NCBI RefSeq assembly: GCF_020616555.1
Contig: NZ_CP085173.1
Coordinates: 7,394,001 to 7,458,000 of the forward strand
Direction of reading: 5' to 3'
DNA from: Streptomyces longhuiensis
GTDB lineage: Bacteria; Actinomycetota; Actinomycetes; Streptomycetales; Streptomycetaceae
DNA length: 64,000 nt
Positions 51,850-60,827 of this stretch are shown here, one piece after another. The stretch's first letter is position 1, and each line of letters begins with the position of its first letter. The position numbers and the translations under genes are program-made. Under the pieces are notes generated by a model. It saw nothing but the letters and a program-made list of their open reading frames with translations, ran no database searches and was not told where the DNA came from.

Positions 51850-52622
51850 GCCTCGACCTCGACGAGATCACCCTGACCTACCCGGACGGCGACGGCCGCA
51901 TCACGGCGCTCGACAGGGTCACGCTGCATGTGCCGGCCGGCACGGTCACCGCCGTCGTCGGCCCGTCCGGCTCGGGCAAGTCCAGCCTCCTCGCGGTCGC
52001 GGCGACGCTGGTCACGCCCGACAGCGGCACCGTGACCGTGGGTGGTACGCCGACGGACTCGATCGGTCCCGCCGAACGCGCCGAGCTGCGCCGCCGTTCC
52101 CTCGGCATCGTCTTCCAGCAGCCCAACCTGCTGCCGTCCCTGACCGCCCTCGAACAGCTCCAGGTCATGGCACATCTGGACGGCCGCAAACCGCGCGAAG
52201 TACGGGAGCGGGCGGGGGAGTTGCTGGCCGCGGTCGGGCTCACGGACCAGGCGCGGCGCCGCCCCCATCAGCTGTCCGGCGGTCAGCGCCAGCGCGTCAA
52301 CATCGCCCGCGCCCTGATGAACGAGCCGTCGGTCCTGCTCGTGGACGAGCCGACGAGCGCCCTCGACCACGAGCGCGGGGCGGCCGTACTGGATCTGCTC
52401 GCCCGCCTCACGAGGGAGCGCGGCACCGCGACGGTCCTGGTCACGCACGACCGGGCGCATCTGGCGGTGGCGGACGCGGTGTGCGAAATGGTGGACGGGC
52501 GGCTCACGACGGCCGTCCCGTCCCGTGACGCTGCGGGCGATGCCAGGGCCTGGCGTCGCATTCCCGCGGGTCCGGCGGCGTCCGGCACGCAAGCTCGTGG
52601 CGTTGCCGAAAAGCCCCGGTAG
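51846..52622 (+). CDS. ABC transporter ATP-binding protein, MacB/LolD type
   Basis: A 258-aa ATPase with Walker A GPSGSGKSSLL near residue 40, a Q-loop FQQPNLLPSLTALEQ, the signature LSGGQRQRVNIARAL near 145, Walker B VLLVDEPTSALD and the switch His in LVTHDRAHL. It is the partner of the upstream permease. The last 25 residues extend beyond the usual domain end and lead towards a tandem-repeat region. Confidence 0.93.
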   Translation: MSLDLDEITLTYPDGDGRITALDRVTLHVPAGTVTAVVGPSGSGKSSLLAVAATLVTPDSGTVTVGGTPTDSIGPAERAELRRRSLGIVFQQPNLLPSLTALEQLQVMAHLDGRKPREVRERAGELLAAVGLTDQARRRPHQLSGGQRQRVNIARALMNEPSVLLVDEPTSALDHERGAAVLDLLARLTRERGTATVLVTHDRAHLAVADAVCEMVDGRLTTAVPSRDAAGDARAWRRIPAGPAASGTQARGVAEKPR

Positions 52623-52710
52623 CCCCGCTGCAAGGACTCTCCGGCGCCTTGTGATCGCACGCACCGGACGCCGCCGGGCCCGCCCCTCGGGCGGACGACG
52701 GGAATTCGAC

Positions 52711-52855
52711 GACAGGCCCTGCACGCCGACCCCGAGGCCGACAGGCCCTGCACGCCGACCCCAAGGCCGACAAGCCCTGCACGCCGACCCCAAGACCGAC
52801 AGGCCCTGCACGACGACCCCAAGACCGACAGGCCTTACACCCCGACCCCGGAGCT
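52711..52855. repeat. 29-bp tandem repeat, five units
   Basis: Five adjacent units of 29 bp start at 52711, 52740, 52769, 52798 and 52827 with core GACAGGCCCTGCACGCCGAC. Units 1-4 differ by one to three bases; unit 5 is degenerate and holds the last codons and stop of the allR gene. There are no unique spacers, so it is not a CRISPR array. Confidence 0.88.
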
Positions 52856-53635
52856 CGACAGCGCCACCGACAGCTCCTCGGCGACCTGCTGAAGCACCGG
52901 AACGATCTTCTCGGTCGCCGCGTCGGTGACGCGTCCCGCCGGACCCGAGATCGAGATCGCGGCGGCCGTGGGGGAGTTGGGCACGGAGACGGCGAGGCAA
53001 CGCACGCCGATCTCCTGCTCGTTGTCGTCGACCGCGTACCCGGCGGTGCGCACCTCGGCGAGCGCGTCGAGGAAGCCTTCGGGCGTCGTGATCGTCTTCT
53101 CCGTGGCGGCCGGCATGCCGGTCCGCGCGAGCAGCGCGCGCACCTCGTCGGCCGGGGTGTCGGCGAGCAGGGCCTTGCCCACGCCCGTCGAGTGCGGCAG
53201 AACGCGGCGGCCCACCTCGGTGAACATCCGCATCGAGTGCTTGGACGGCACCTGCGCGACGTACACGATCTCGTCCCCGTCGAGCAGCGCCATGTTCGCC
53301 GTCTCGCCGGTCACCTCGACGAGGCGGGCGAGATAGGGGCGGGCCCAGGTGCCGAGCAGGCGGGAGGCGGACTCGCCGAGCCGGATCAGACGGGGGCCGA
53401 GCGAGTAGCGCCTGTTGGTCTGCTGGCGCACGTAGCCGCAGGCGACCAGGGTGCGCATCAGGCGGTGGATCGTCGGCAGGGGAAGTCCACTGCTCGCGGA
53501 GAGCTCGCTGAGGCCCACCTCGCCCCCGGCGTCGGCCATCCGCTCCAGGAGGTCGAAGGCGCGCTCGAGGGACTGGACTCCGCCGGTCGGGGCGGAAGGG
53601 CCAGAGGACTTGGTGCTGGCGCTTGACGTCGGCAC
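52835..53635 (-). CDS. allR: IclR-family repressor of the allantoin pathway (AllR)
   Basis: A 266-aa IclR protein. The N-terminal winged helix has GGVQSLERAFDLLERM and LPLPTIHRLMRTLVACGYV, and the C-terminal effector domain begins near residue 85 with TGETANMALLDGDEIVYVAQVPSK and ends with PNSPTAAAISISGPA, typical of allantoin/glyoxylate-responsive AllR. It is divergent from allB, as AllR is in S. coelicolor, where it is known to repress allantoin genes. GTG 53635 is chosen for an AAAGGA site 8 nt upstream. Its last codons lie in the 29-bp repeat array. Confidence 0.88.
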   Translation of the reverse strand: MPTSSASTKSSGPSAPTGGVQSLERAFDLLERMADAGGEVGLSELSASSGLPLPTIHRLMRTLVACGYVRQQTNRRYSLGPRLIRLGESASRLLGTWARPYLARLVEVTGETANMALLDGDEIVYVAQVPSKHSMRMFTEVGRRVLPHSTGVGKALLADTPADEVRALLARTGMPAATEKTITTPEGFLDALAEVRTAGYAVDDNEQEIGVRCLAVSVPNSPTAAAISISGPAGRVTDAATEKIVPVLQQVAEELSVALSSSGVGV

Positions 53636-53773
53636 GGGCGCGTTCCTTTCGGGGCGGAAGGGCAAGGCTGCAGCCTACCCGGCGGTCACCGCGGAGGGTG
53701 TGGCGCGGCCTGGGTTGTTCCGGCCGGTCAGGGAGCCTTTGTCCGGGTGTCGCCGGGCCATACCTGTGCTCTC

Positions 53774-53802
53774 TTGACGGTGTCGTCGTAGATAGCTACG
53801 TT
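53774..53802 (+). promoter_or_regulatory. allB promoter
   Basis: TTGACG (53774-53779) and TACGTT (53797-53802) are 17 bp apart. The AllR-type palindrome begins 20 bp after the -10, nearly the same geometry as at gcl. Confidence 0.65.
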
Positions 53803-53821
53803 CTGGCTTACGGAATTCTAA

Positions 53822-53836
53822 TTCCACTTTGTGGAA
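53822..53836. promoter_or_regulatory. AllR-type operator upstream of allB
   Basis: TTCCACTTTGTGGAA lies in the allR-allB divergent region. It matches the sites at 6450, 13532 and 45081 in both half-sites and spacing. Confidence 0.78.
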
Positions 53837-53904
53837 ACGTCCAGGACGGCGTCGTCCCGTACGAGACGGGTCTTGACGGACCCTGGACCGGAGTGAAAAC
53901 TCCT

Positions 53905-53919
53905 TCAACAGAACGTTGA
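53905..53919. promoter_or_regulatory. second-motif site near the allB start
   Basis: TCAACAGAACGTTGA matches TCAACA-N3-TGTTGA at all but one arm position. It lies 21 bp before the allB start codon, downstream of the promoter. Confidence 0.6.
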
Positions 53920-53939
53920 ATTTACTGAGAGGGGCTCGG

Positions 53940-55280
53940 GTGTCCGACGTCGAACTGGTGCTGCGCTCGACCCGCGTCATCACCCCCGAAGGCACGCGGC
54001 CCGCGTCGGTCGCCGTCGCCGGGGGAAAGATCGCCGCCGTCCTTCCGCACGACGCGGACGTACCGGCCGGCGCCCGGCTCGAGGACTTCGGTGACGATGT
54101 CCTCATGCCCGGCCTCGTGGACACCCATGTCCACGTGAACGACCCGGGGCGCACGGAGTGGGAGGGCTTCTGGACGGCCACCCGCGCCGCGGCGGCCGGC
54201 GGCATCACCACGATCGTCGACATGCCGCTCAACTCGCTGCCGCCGACGACGACCGCGGCCAACCTCCGCACCAAGCAGGACGTCGCCGCCGCCAAGGCGC
54301 ACATCGACGTCGGCTTCTGGGGCGGCGCGCTGCCCGACAACGTCAAGGACCTGCGTCCGCTGCACGACGCCGGCGTCTTCGGCTTCAAGTGCTTCCTCTC
54401 GCCGTCCGGCGTGGACGAGTTCCCGCACCTGAACGGTGACCAGCTCACCGCCTCCATGGCCGAGATCGCCGGGTTCGGCGGCCTGCTCATCGTGCACGCC
54501 GAGGACCCGCACGAGCTGGACGTCGCCCCGCACAACAGCGGCCCCAAGTACGACGACTACCTCGCGACCCGACCGCGGATCTCCGAGGACGTCGCGATCA
54601 AGGGGCTCATCGACGCCGCCAAGCGGATCGGCGCCCGCGTCCACATCCTGCACCTGTCCTCCTCCGACGCGCTGCCGCTGATCGCCGAGGCCAAGGCCGC
54701 GGGCGTCAAGCTCACCGTCGAGACGTGCCCGCACTACCTCACGCTCACCGCCGAGGAAGTCCCGGACGGCGCGAGCGAGTTCAAGTGCTGCCCGCCCATC
54801 CGCGAGGCCGCCAACCAGGACCTCCTGTGGCAGGCGCTCGCCGACGGGACCATCGACTGCGTCGTCACCGACCACTCGCCGTCGACCGCCGACCTGAAGA
54901 CCGACGACTTCGCCACCGCGTGGGGCGGCATCTCCGGCCTCCAGCTGAGCCTCTCCGCCATCTGGACCGAGGCCCGCGAGCGCGGCCACTCCCTCGACGA
55001 CGTGGTGCGCTGGATGTCCTCGCGCACCTCGGAGCTGGTCGGCCTCGACGACCGCAAGGGCGCCATCGCCGCCGGCCGCGACGCCGACTTCGCGGTCCTC
55101 GCCCCCGAGGAGACGTTCACCGTCGACCCGGCCGAGCTGCAGCACCGCAACCGCGTCACCGCCTACGCGGGCAAGACGCTGCACGGCGTCGTGAAGTCGA
55201 CCTGGCTGCGCGGTGAGCGCATCGTCGCCGAAGGCGAGTTCACCGCTCCCGCCGGCAAGCTCCTCGAAAGGAACAACTGA
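53940..55280 (+). CDS. allB: allantoinase
   Basis: A 446-aa cyclic amidohydrolase that opens allantoin to allantoate. Metal ligands are visible: DTHVHVND near residue 58, the carbamylated Lys in [10 protein letters not shown] near 146, His in [10 protein letters not shown], His in HILHLSSSD and Asp in CVVTDHSPS near 310. The N-terminus and the [12 protein letters not shown] end match the family. GTG 53940 has GAGAGGGG 5 nt upstream. It is first in the allB-alc operon. Confidence 0.95.
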   Translation: MSDVELVLRSTRVITPEGTRPASVAVAGGKIAAVLPHDADVPAGARLEDFGDDVLMPGLVDTHVHVNDPGRTEWEGFWTATRAAAAGGITTIVDMPLNSLPPTTTAANLRTKQDVAAAKAHIDVGFWGGALPDNVKDLRPLHDAGVFGFKCFLSPSGVDEFPHLNGDQLTASMAEIAGFGGLLIVHAEDPHELDVAPHNSGPKYDDYLATRPRISEDVAIKGLIDAAKRIGARVHILHLSSSDALPLIAEAKAAGVKLTVETCPHYLTLTAEEVPDGASEFKCCPPIREAANQDLLWQALADGTIDCVVTDHSPSTADLKTDDFATAWGGISGLQLSLSAIWTEARERGHSLDDVVRWMSSRTSELVGLDDRKGAIAAGRDADFAVLAPEETFTVDPAELQHRNRVTAYAGKTLHGVVKSTWLRGERIVAEGEFTAPAGKLLERNN

Positions 55281-55285
55281 TCACT

Positions 55286-56410
55286 GTGACGGCGATTCCC
55301 AGCTTCACCGGCGACGCGAACCCCTACGGCGGCGGAGACCCCTACGCCGACTACCGCACCGCCGACTTCCCGTTCACGCAGTACGCCGACCTCGCCGCGC
55401 GGCAGCTCGGCGCCGGTGTCATCGCCGCCAACGACGAGTTCTTCGCCCAGCGCGAGAACCTCCTCGTGCCCGAGCGCGCCGAGTTCGACCCCGAGCACTT
55501 CGGCCACAAGGGCAAGATCATGGACGGCTGGGAGACCCGCCGTCGCCGCGGCACCGGCGCGGACCACCCGTGGCCGACCGCCGAGGACCACGACTGGGCG
55601 CTCGTCCGGCTCGGCGCCCCCGGCGTGATCCGCGGCATCGTCGTCGACACCGCCCACTTCCGCGGCAACTACCCGCAGGCCGTATCCGTGGAGGCCGCGT
55701 CCGTCGAGGGCGCGCCCACCCCGGAGGAGCTGCTGTCGGGCGACGTCAAGTGGACGACGCTCGTACCGCGCACGGCGGTCGGCGGCCACGCGGCCAACGG
55801 CTTCGCCGTCGACGTGGAGCAGCGCTTCACGCACCTGCGCGTCAACCAGCACCCCGACGGCGGCATCGCCCGCCTGCGCGTCCACGGCGAGGTCGTGCCC
55901 GACCCCAAGTGGCTCGCCACGCTCGGCACCTTCGACGTCGTCGCCCTGGAGAACGGCGGCAGCGCCGAGGACGCCTCCAACCTCTTCTACTCGCCCGCGA
56001 GCAACACCATCCAGCCGGGCCGCTCCCGCAAGATGGACGACGGCTGGGAGACCCGCCGCCGCCGCGACCAGGGCAACGACTGGATCAGCTACCGCCTGGT
56101 CGCCCAGTCGCAGATCCGCGCCCTGGAGATCGACACCGCCTACCTCAAGGGCAACTCGGCGGGCTGGGCTTCGGTCTCGGTGCGCGACGGCGAGTCCACC
56201 GACGAAGCTGCGTGGGTCGAGGTCCTGCCCCGCACCCGCCTCCAGCCCGACACCAACCACCGCTTCGTGCTCGACACCCCCGCCGTCGGCACCCACGCGC
56301 GCGTGGACATCTACCCGGACGGCGGCATCTCCCGCCTGCGCCTGTTCGGCTCGCTGACCGACGAGGGCACGGCCCGCCTGACGGCCCGCCACCAGGAGCT
56401 CGGCGGCTGA
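55286..56410 (+). CDS. alc: allantoicase
   Basis: A 374-aa allantoicase that splits allantoate into ureidoglycolate and urea. It consists of two repeated beta-jelly-roll halves: KIMDGWETRRRR and VNQHPDGGIARLRVHG in the first, RKMDDGWETRRRR and IYPDGGISRLRLFG in the second. Starts five bases after allB with a GTG and a somewhat distant AAAGGAAC site. The next enzyme, ureidoglycolate lyase, and urease are not in the window. Confidence 0.95.
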   Translation: MTAIPSFTGDANPYGGGDPYADYRTADFPFTQYADLAARQLGAGVIAANDEFFAQRENLLVPERAEFDPEHFGHKGKIMDGWETRRRRGTGADHPWPTAEDHDWALVRLGAPGVIRGIVVDTAHFRGNYPQAVSVEAASVEGAPTPEELLSGDVKWTTLVPRTAVGGHAANGFAVDVEQRFTHLRVNQHPDGGIARLRVHGEVVPDPKWLATLGTFDVVALENGGSAEDASNLFYSPASNTIQPGRSRKMDDGWETRRRRDQGNDWISYRLVAQSQIRALEIDTAYLKGNSAGWASVSVRDGESTDEAAWVEVLPRTRLQPDTNHRFVLDTPAVGTHARVDIYPDGGISRLRLFGSLTDEGTARLTARHQELGG

Positions 56411-56483
56411 TCCCGTCCCTCCCGCAGACCCGCGCGGGGGCGCACCGGCCCGACAGCACCGGTACGCCCCCGCGCGCATCACG

Positions 56484-57215
56484 TCACGCCGCGTGCCCGC
56501 CGTCCACGGCGAACTCCGCGCCCGTGACGTACGTGGCCTCGGGGCCCGCGAGATAGGCGACCATCGACGCCACCTCGTCGGCCGTGCCGAACCGGTCCAG
56601 CGCGACGGAAGCCGTCTGGCCCGAGGCGTAAGGGCCGTCCGCCGGGTTCATGTCCGTGTCGATCGGGCCCGGGTGGACGATGTTCGCCGTGATGCCACGG
56701 CCGCCCAACTCGCGCGCCAGCGCCTTCGTCAGGCCGATCAGGGCCGCCTTGGTCGTCGCGTACACCGTCCCGCCGGGCCCCGGTACGCGCTTGGTCATGC
56801 AGGTGCCGACGGTGACGATCCTGCCGCCGTCGGACAGCCGTCCCGCGGCGGCCTGCGAGGCCAGCAGGACACCGCGCACGTTCACCGCGAGCGCGTGGTC
56901 GATCTCGGCGAGGGAGAAGCCCTCCAGCGGTCCGAGCACCCCCAGGCCCACGTTGTTCACCAGCACGTCGAGCCTGCCGAACGCCTCCGCCGCCCGCTCC
57001 ACGGCACCGGCCGCCTCGTGGGCGTCCGCCGAGTCGGCGCGCAGGGCGAGGCCGCGCCGGCCCAGTGCCTCGATGCGGCGCACGACCCCCTCGGCCGCCT
57101 CCTTGCCGTTCACGTAGGTGACCGCCACATCCGCGCCCTCACGGGCGAGCCGCAGCGCGGTCGCCGCGCCGATCCCACGGCTGCCACCGGTGACGAGTGC
57201 CGCCTTGCCGTTCAT
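56484..57215 (-). CDS. SDR-family oxidoreductase
   Basis: A 243-aa classical short-chain dehydrogenase resembling 3-oxoacyl-ACP reductase-like proteins. The cofactor motif is TGGSRGIGAA, then VNNVGLGVLG, the active-site YATTK and PGPIDTDMNPADGP. The usual catalytic Ser appears replaced by Thr in TVGTCMTKRV. ATG 57215 has AGGAGG 4-5 nt upstream. Substrate unknown. Confidence 0.88.
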   Translation of the reverse strand: MNGKAALVTGGSRGIGAATALRLAREGADVAVTYVNGKEAAEGVVRRIEALGRRGLALRADSADAHEAAGAVERAAEAFGRLDVLVNNVGLGVLGPLEGFSLAEIDHALAVNVRGVLLASQAAAGRLSDGGRIVTVGTCMTKRVPGPGGTVYATTKAALIGLTKALARELGGRGITANIVHPGPIDTDMNPADGPYASGQTASVALDRFGTADEVASMVAYLAGPEATYVTGAEFAVDGGHAA

Positions 57216-57501
57216 GGGTCCTCCTGAAGTCATCGGTTGTTATGACTTCAAGTAAATGGACGGGGCGGCCCCTGGTGCTGGCGGCAAACGGACACCTATG
57301 CCGCCGCCCCCGGCCACGCGACAGAGCGATGCATTCCGGGTGCGGGGGCCAGGACCTCTCATGCGGACCGGGCCGGAAGCCCGAGCCGTCGCGCTGGGCG
57401 GAAAGCGCTGGCCCGGACGATCTTGCCGCGGGTACGGTGAGCCGCCCCCGTGCGAGCCGCCGCCGTCTCCACGTCCGCCGTACGCCGCCGGAGACCGCAC
57501 C

Positions 57502-58404
57502 TTGACCACGCTCACCGTCACCGCGCCCCGCCGCGCCTGGCTCACCGACCTGCCCGTTCTCCTCGTGGCCGTCGTCTGGGGAGCCAGCTATCTCGCGGCC
57601 AAGGGCATCACCACACAGACCACCGTCCTCGCGGTGCTCGTGCTCCGTTTCGGCGCCGTCCTTCCGGCGCTCGCCGTGGCCGGACGGGGCGCGCTGCGCG
57701 GCCTGAGCGCCGCGCAGTGGCGCGGGGCGGGACTCCTCGGGCTGATCCTCGGCGGGATCTTCCTCCTGGAGACCTACGGCGTCGTCCACACCTCCGCGAC
57801 GAACGCGGGCCTCATCATCAGCCTCACCATGATCTTCACGCCCCTCGCCGAGGCCGCGGTGACCCGGACCAGGCCGTCCCGGACGTTCCTCGCCGCGGCA
57901 GCCGTCTCCGTGGCGGGCGTCGTCCTGCTCACCCAGAGCGGCGGCTTCACGGCCCCGTCCGCCGGCGACCTCCTGATGCTGCTCGCGGCCCTCGCCCGCA
58001 CCGTCCACGTCCTCGTCATGGCCCGGATGAAGTCCGTGCGGGGCGCCGACGCGCTGCCCTTGACGACGGTCCAACTGGGCTCGTCCGTCGTCGTGTTCGC
58101 GCTTCTGTGCGGAGTGCCGGGGACCGGCGCCGCACCGTGGGAGGCGGCCGCGGACTTCGGCGCGCGCGAGTGGGCGGGGCTCGTCTTCCTGTCCGTCTTC
58201 TGTACGCTCTTCGCCTTCTTCGTGCAGATGTGGGCGGTGCGCCGGACGTCACCGTCCCGGGTGAGCCTGCTCCTCGGTACGGAGCCGCTGTGGGCCGCGG
58301 CGGCCGGCATCGTCATCGGCGGCGAACGCCTGGGGCTGCTGGGCCTGTTGGGGGCCGCGTTCGTGCTGGCAGGGACGGCGTGGGGGCGCCGCGCCACCGT
58401 CTGA
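57502..58404 (+). CDS. EamA/DMT-family exporter
   Basis: A 300-aa drug/metabolite transporter with ten predicted helices in two EamA repeats: VVWGASYLAAKGITTQTTVLAVLVLRF-type first half and SRVSLLLGTEPLWAAAAGIVIGGERLG in the second. The TTG start at 57502 is chosen because the hydrophobic repeat begins shortly after; a GGA site lies 9 nt upstream. An ATG at 57361 would add a Pro-rich tail without family support. Confidence 0.85.
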   Translation: MTTLTVTAPRRAWLTDLPVLLVAVVWGASYLAAKGITTQTTVLAVLVLRFGAVLPALAVAGRGALRGLSAAQWRGAGLLGLILGGIFLLETYGVVHTSATNAGLIISLTMIFTPLAEAAVTRTRPSRTFLAAAAVSVAGVVLLTQSGGFTAPSAGDLLMLLAALARTVHVLVMARMKSVRGADALPLTTVQLGSSVVVFALLCGVPGTGAAPWEAAADFGAREWAGLVFLSVFCTLFAFFVQMWAVRRTSPSRVSLLLGTEPLWAAAAGIVIGGERLGLLGLLGAAFVLAGTAWGRRATV

Positions 58405-58558
58405 GACATCATCGAGCCACCGCCCGCGACGCACCCTGAACGGGCCCCGAGCGCGCCCCGGGCACGCCTGAATCGGCGCCTCCGATTGGTTAACTTCCGG
58501 AAAACTCCCCCGACTTGACATTGACACGACACGCTCTACGCGCGTCACACTAGGGGCC

Positions 58559-58966
58559 ATGCGAATCCCCCCACGAATCGCCAGTGTCACTGCCCTCGCC
58601 GCCGCCCTGCTCATCGGCGGCCCCGTCCTCGCCGGCTCGGCCACCGCGGCCCCGGCCCCCGTCACGTACTCCGTGACCGCCGTCGGCGACATCTGCTACT
58701 CGGCGCTGCCCTCCCAGGCCCACGACACCCTCGACCTCATCGAGCAGGGTGGCCCCTACCCGTACGACCAGGACGGCGTCGTCTTCCAGAACCGGGAAGG
58801 CGTCCTGCCCTCGCAGTCCACCGGCTACTACCACGAGTACACGGTCATCACCCCCGGCTCCCCGACCCGCGGCGCCCGTCGCATCGTCACCGGTGAGCAG
58901 TCCCAGGAGGACTACTACACCGGCGACCACTACGCGACGTTCGACCTCGTCGACTACGGCTGCTGA
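58559..58966 (+). CDS. secreted guanyl-specific ribonuclease (RNase Sa-like)
   Basis: A 135-aa protein with a signal peptide (about residues 1-31, ending ATAAPAP) and a mature RNase of the T1/Sa family. ICYSALPSQAHDTLDLI and VVFQNREGVLP match RNase Sa. The catalytic Glu is in YYHEYTVITPG, Arg in RRIVTG and His in GDHYATF. Two cysteines (ICYS and the C-terminal GC) form the conserved disulfide. It cleaves RNA after guanine outside the cell. No barstar-type inhibitor gene is seen nearby. Confidence 0.95.
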   Translation: MRIPPRIASVTALAAALLIGGPVLAGSATAAPAPVTYSVTAVGDICYSALPSQAHDTLDLIEQGGPYPYDQDGVVFQNREGVLPSQSTGYYHEYTVITPGSPTRGARRIVTGEQSQEDYYTGDHYATFDLVDYGC

Positions 58967-58989
58967 GACGCCCCCGGTGACCGGCGCCG

Positions 58990-59190
58990 TCAGCTCTTGA
59001 TGCTCTCCGACGCGGCGAACAGGGCGAACGCGAGCACGATCAACGCGATGCTCCCGTACACCTCGTAGCCGTCGAGGAAGCCGAGGTGCTGGATGACGCC
59101 CCAGCTCAGCCATCCGGTGAACTCGTGCAGCAGGCCGACCGCGCCCTGAATGAGCGCGATCGCGCCGATGAACTCCAGAACCTTCTTCAT
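58990..59190 (-). CDS. small two-helix membrane protein
   Basis: A 66-aa protein with two hydrophobic helices (VLEFIGAIALIQGAVGLLH and YGSIALIVLAFALFAAS) and short polar ends. It has a GAGG site about 9 nt before the ATG. Similar short membrane proteins are common in Streptomyces; the function is unknown. Confidence 0.65.
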   Translation of the reverse strand: MKKVLEFIGAIALIQGAVGLLHEFTGWLSWGVIQHLGFLDGYEVYGSIALIVLAFALFAASESIKS

Positions 59191-59370
59191 AGGTGACAAC
59201 CTCGCCCCGCGGACCTCCCACGCACATCGGCCGCGGGGCGAGGCGCGTCCCGCCACACGACGCGACTTCCGGCGGAGCGCGCCTACCGAAGTAGCGGCCG
59301 CCGCGACTTTCGTCCACGGTCCGCTCCACGAGCCGGTCCCGGACGCCCCGGGTGCGTAGATTTGTCGACC

Positions 59371-60636
59371 ATGGAGGTTCAGGAGCGGACAGGGACGACC
59401 CCACCGGGGGAGCGGTACCGGTGGCGGCGCAGGATGCTGCCCTCGGCCGTCGCCGACGAGCTCGACCTGGACCCGGACGGCCGCCCCGGCCGCAGGCGCC
59501 GCACCCTGCGCGACTGGGTCGTCGACTTCACCTGCTTCGGCGTCGCCGTCGGCATCGGCCTGCTCGGCGCCCACTCCGTCTCGAACGACCCGAACACCTC
59601 CGAGGGCCTCGCCGACCTCGACCAGTGGCTCGGCGCACTCGCCTGCGCCTCCGTGTGGCTGCGCAGGCGGTGGCCCATGGGCCTGGCCGTCGCGCTGTCG
59701 GCCGTCAGCATGGTGTCGAACAGCGCGGGCGGCGCCACCCTGGTCGCCATCTTCACCCTCGCCGTGCACCGCCCCTTCCGCTACGTCGCCTGGGTCGCCG
59801 GCGCCTCCTGCGCGCTGATCCCGTTCTTCTTCTGGATCCGGCCGGACCCGGACTCGCCGTACCTCTTCTCCGTCGCCTTCACGATCGTCCTGACGATCAC
59901 CGTCGTCGGCTGGGGCATGTTCGTACGCTCCCGGCGCCAGCTCCTGCTGTCGCTGCGCGACCGGGCGCGGCGCGCCGAGACCGAGGCCGGACTGCGGGCC
60001 GAGCAGGCGCAGCGCCTCGCCCGCGAGGCCATCGCCCGTGAGATGCACGACGTGCTCGCCCACCGGCTCACGCTGCTCAGCGTCCACGCGGGCGCCCTGG
60101 AGTTCCGGCCCGACGCCCCGCAGGCAGAGGTCGCCCGCGCGGCCGGCGTCATCCGCGAGAGTGCCCACGAGGCGCTCCAGGACCTGCGCGAGATCATCGG
60201 GGTCCTGCGGGCCGACGACCACGGCGAGGAGTCGGGGCGGCCCCAGCCGACCCTGGCCGCACTGGACGCCCTCGTCGCCGAGTCGCGCGAGGCGGGCATG
60301 AAGATCGTCCTCGACCAGCAGGTCACCGCCCCGGACGCCGTCCCCGCGTCCGTCGGTCGCACCGCCTACCGGATCGTCCAGGAGGGCCTGACCAACGCCC
60401 GCAAGCACGCCCCCGGCGCCGAGGTAGGGGTGGTCGTCTCGGGTGCGCCGGGCGACGGCGTCACCGTCTCGGTCCGCAACCCGCCGCCCCCCGGCGAGGT
60501 CCCGCACGTGCCCGGCTCGGGCCAGGGCCTGATCGGCCTGACGGAACGAGCGACCCTGGCTGGCGGCAGCCTCGGCCACGGCGCCGCCGACGACGGAGGC
60601 TTCGCGATCGAGGCGTGGCTGCCGTGGCCCGGGTGA
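59371..60636 (+). CDS. HisKA_3-type sensor histidine kinase
   Basis: A 421-aa kinase with an N-terminal cytosolic tail of about 50 residues, four or five helices (residues 52-185), the HisKA_3 box AIAREMHDVLAHRLTLLSVHAG near residue 220, and an HATPase_c domain with NARKHAPGA (N box) and GSGQGLIGLTERA (G2). It is followed by its response regulator gene 192 bp away, with a simple-sequence repeat between. The stimulus is unknown. Confidence 0.92.
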   Translation: MEVQERTGTTPPGERYRWRRRMLPSAVADELDLDPDGRPGRRRRTLRDWVVDFTCFGVAVGIGLLGAHSVSNDPNTSEGLADLDQWLGALACASVWLRRRWPMGLAVALSAVSMVSNSAGGATLVAIFTLAVHRPFRYVAWVAGASCALIPFFFWIRPDPDSPYLFSVAFTIVLTITVVGWGMFVRSRRQLLLSLRDRARRAETEAGLRAEQAQRLAREAIAREMHDVLAHRLTLLSVHAGALEFRPDAPQAEVARAAGVIRESAHEALQDLREIIGVLRADDHGEESGRPQPTLAALDALVAESREAGMKIVLDQQVTAPDAVPASVGRTAYRIVQEGLTNARKHAPGAEVGVVVSGAPGDGVTVSVRNPPPPGEVPHVPGSGQGLIGLTERATLAGGSLGHGAADDGGFAIEAWLPWPG

Positions 60637-60696
60637 CCCCTGCCCGCGGTGGGCGCCCGTGGACCAGGTGATCAACGCCTCGCTACGGTGGCCCCG

Positions 60697-60786
60697 ATGG
60701 CGATGGCGATGGCGATGGCGATGGCGATGGCGATGGCGATGGCGATGGCGATGGCGATGGCGATGGCGATGGCGATGGCGATGGCG
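60697..60786 (+). repeat. (ATGGCG)15 hexamer simple-sequence repeat
   Basis: Fifteen perfect consecutive ATGGCG units lie 41 bp upstream of the response regulator. A small frame (60649 or 60697 to 60831) reads through the repeat as (Met-Ala)15 and then TVTAAV, and ends with its TGA overlapping the ATG of the response regulator by one base pattern ATGA. Copy-number change would keep the frame. Whether the Met-Ala leader is translated is unknown. Confidence 0.92.
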
Positions 60787-60827
60787 ACGGTGACGGCTGC
60801 GGTACGACGGCGCGAAGGCGGAACGGG

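Noticed and set aside
52711..52855. CRISPR array
   Set aside because: The 29-bp units are directly adjacent without spacers, and no cas genes are nearby.
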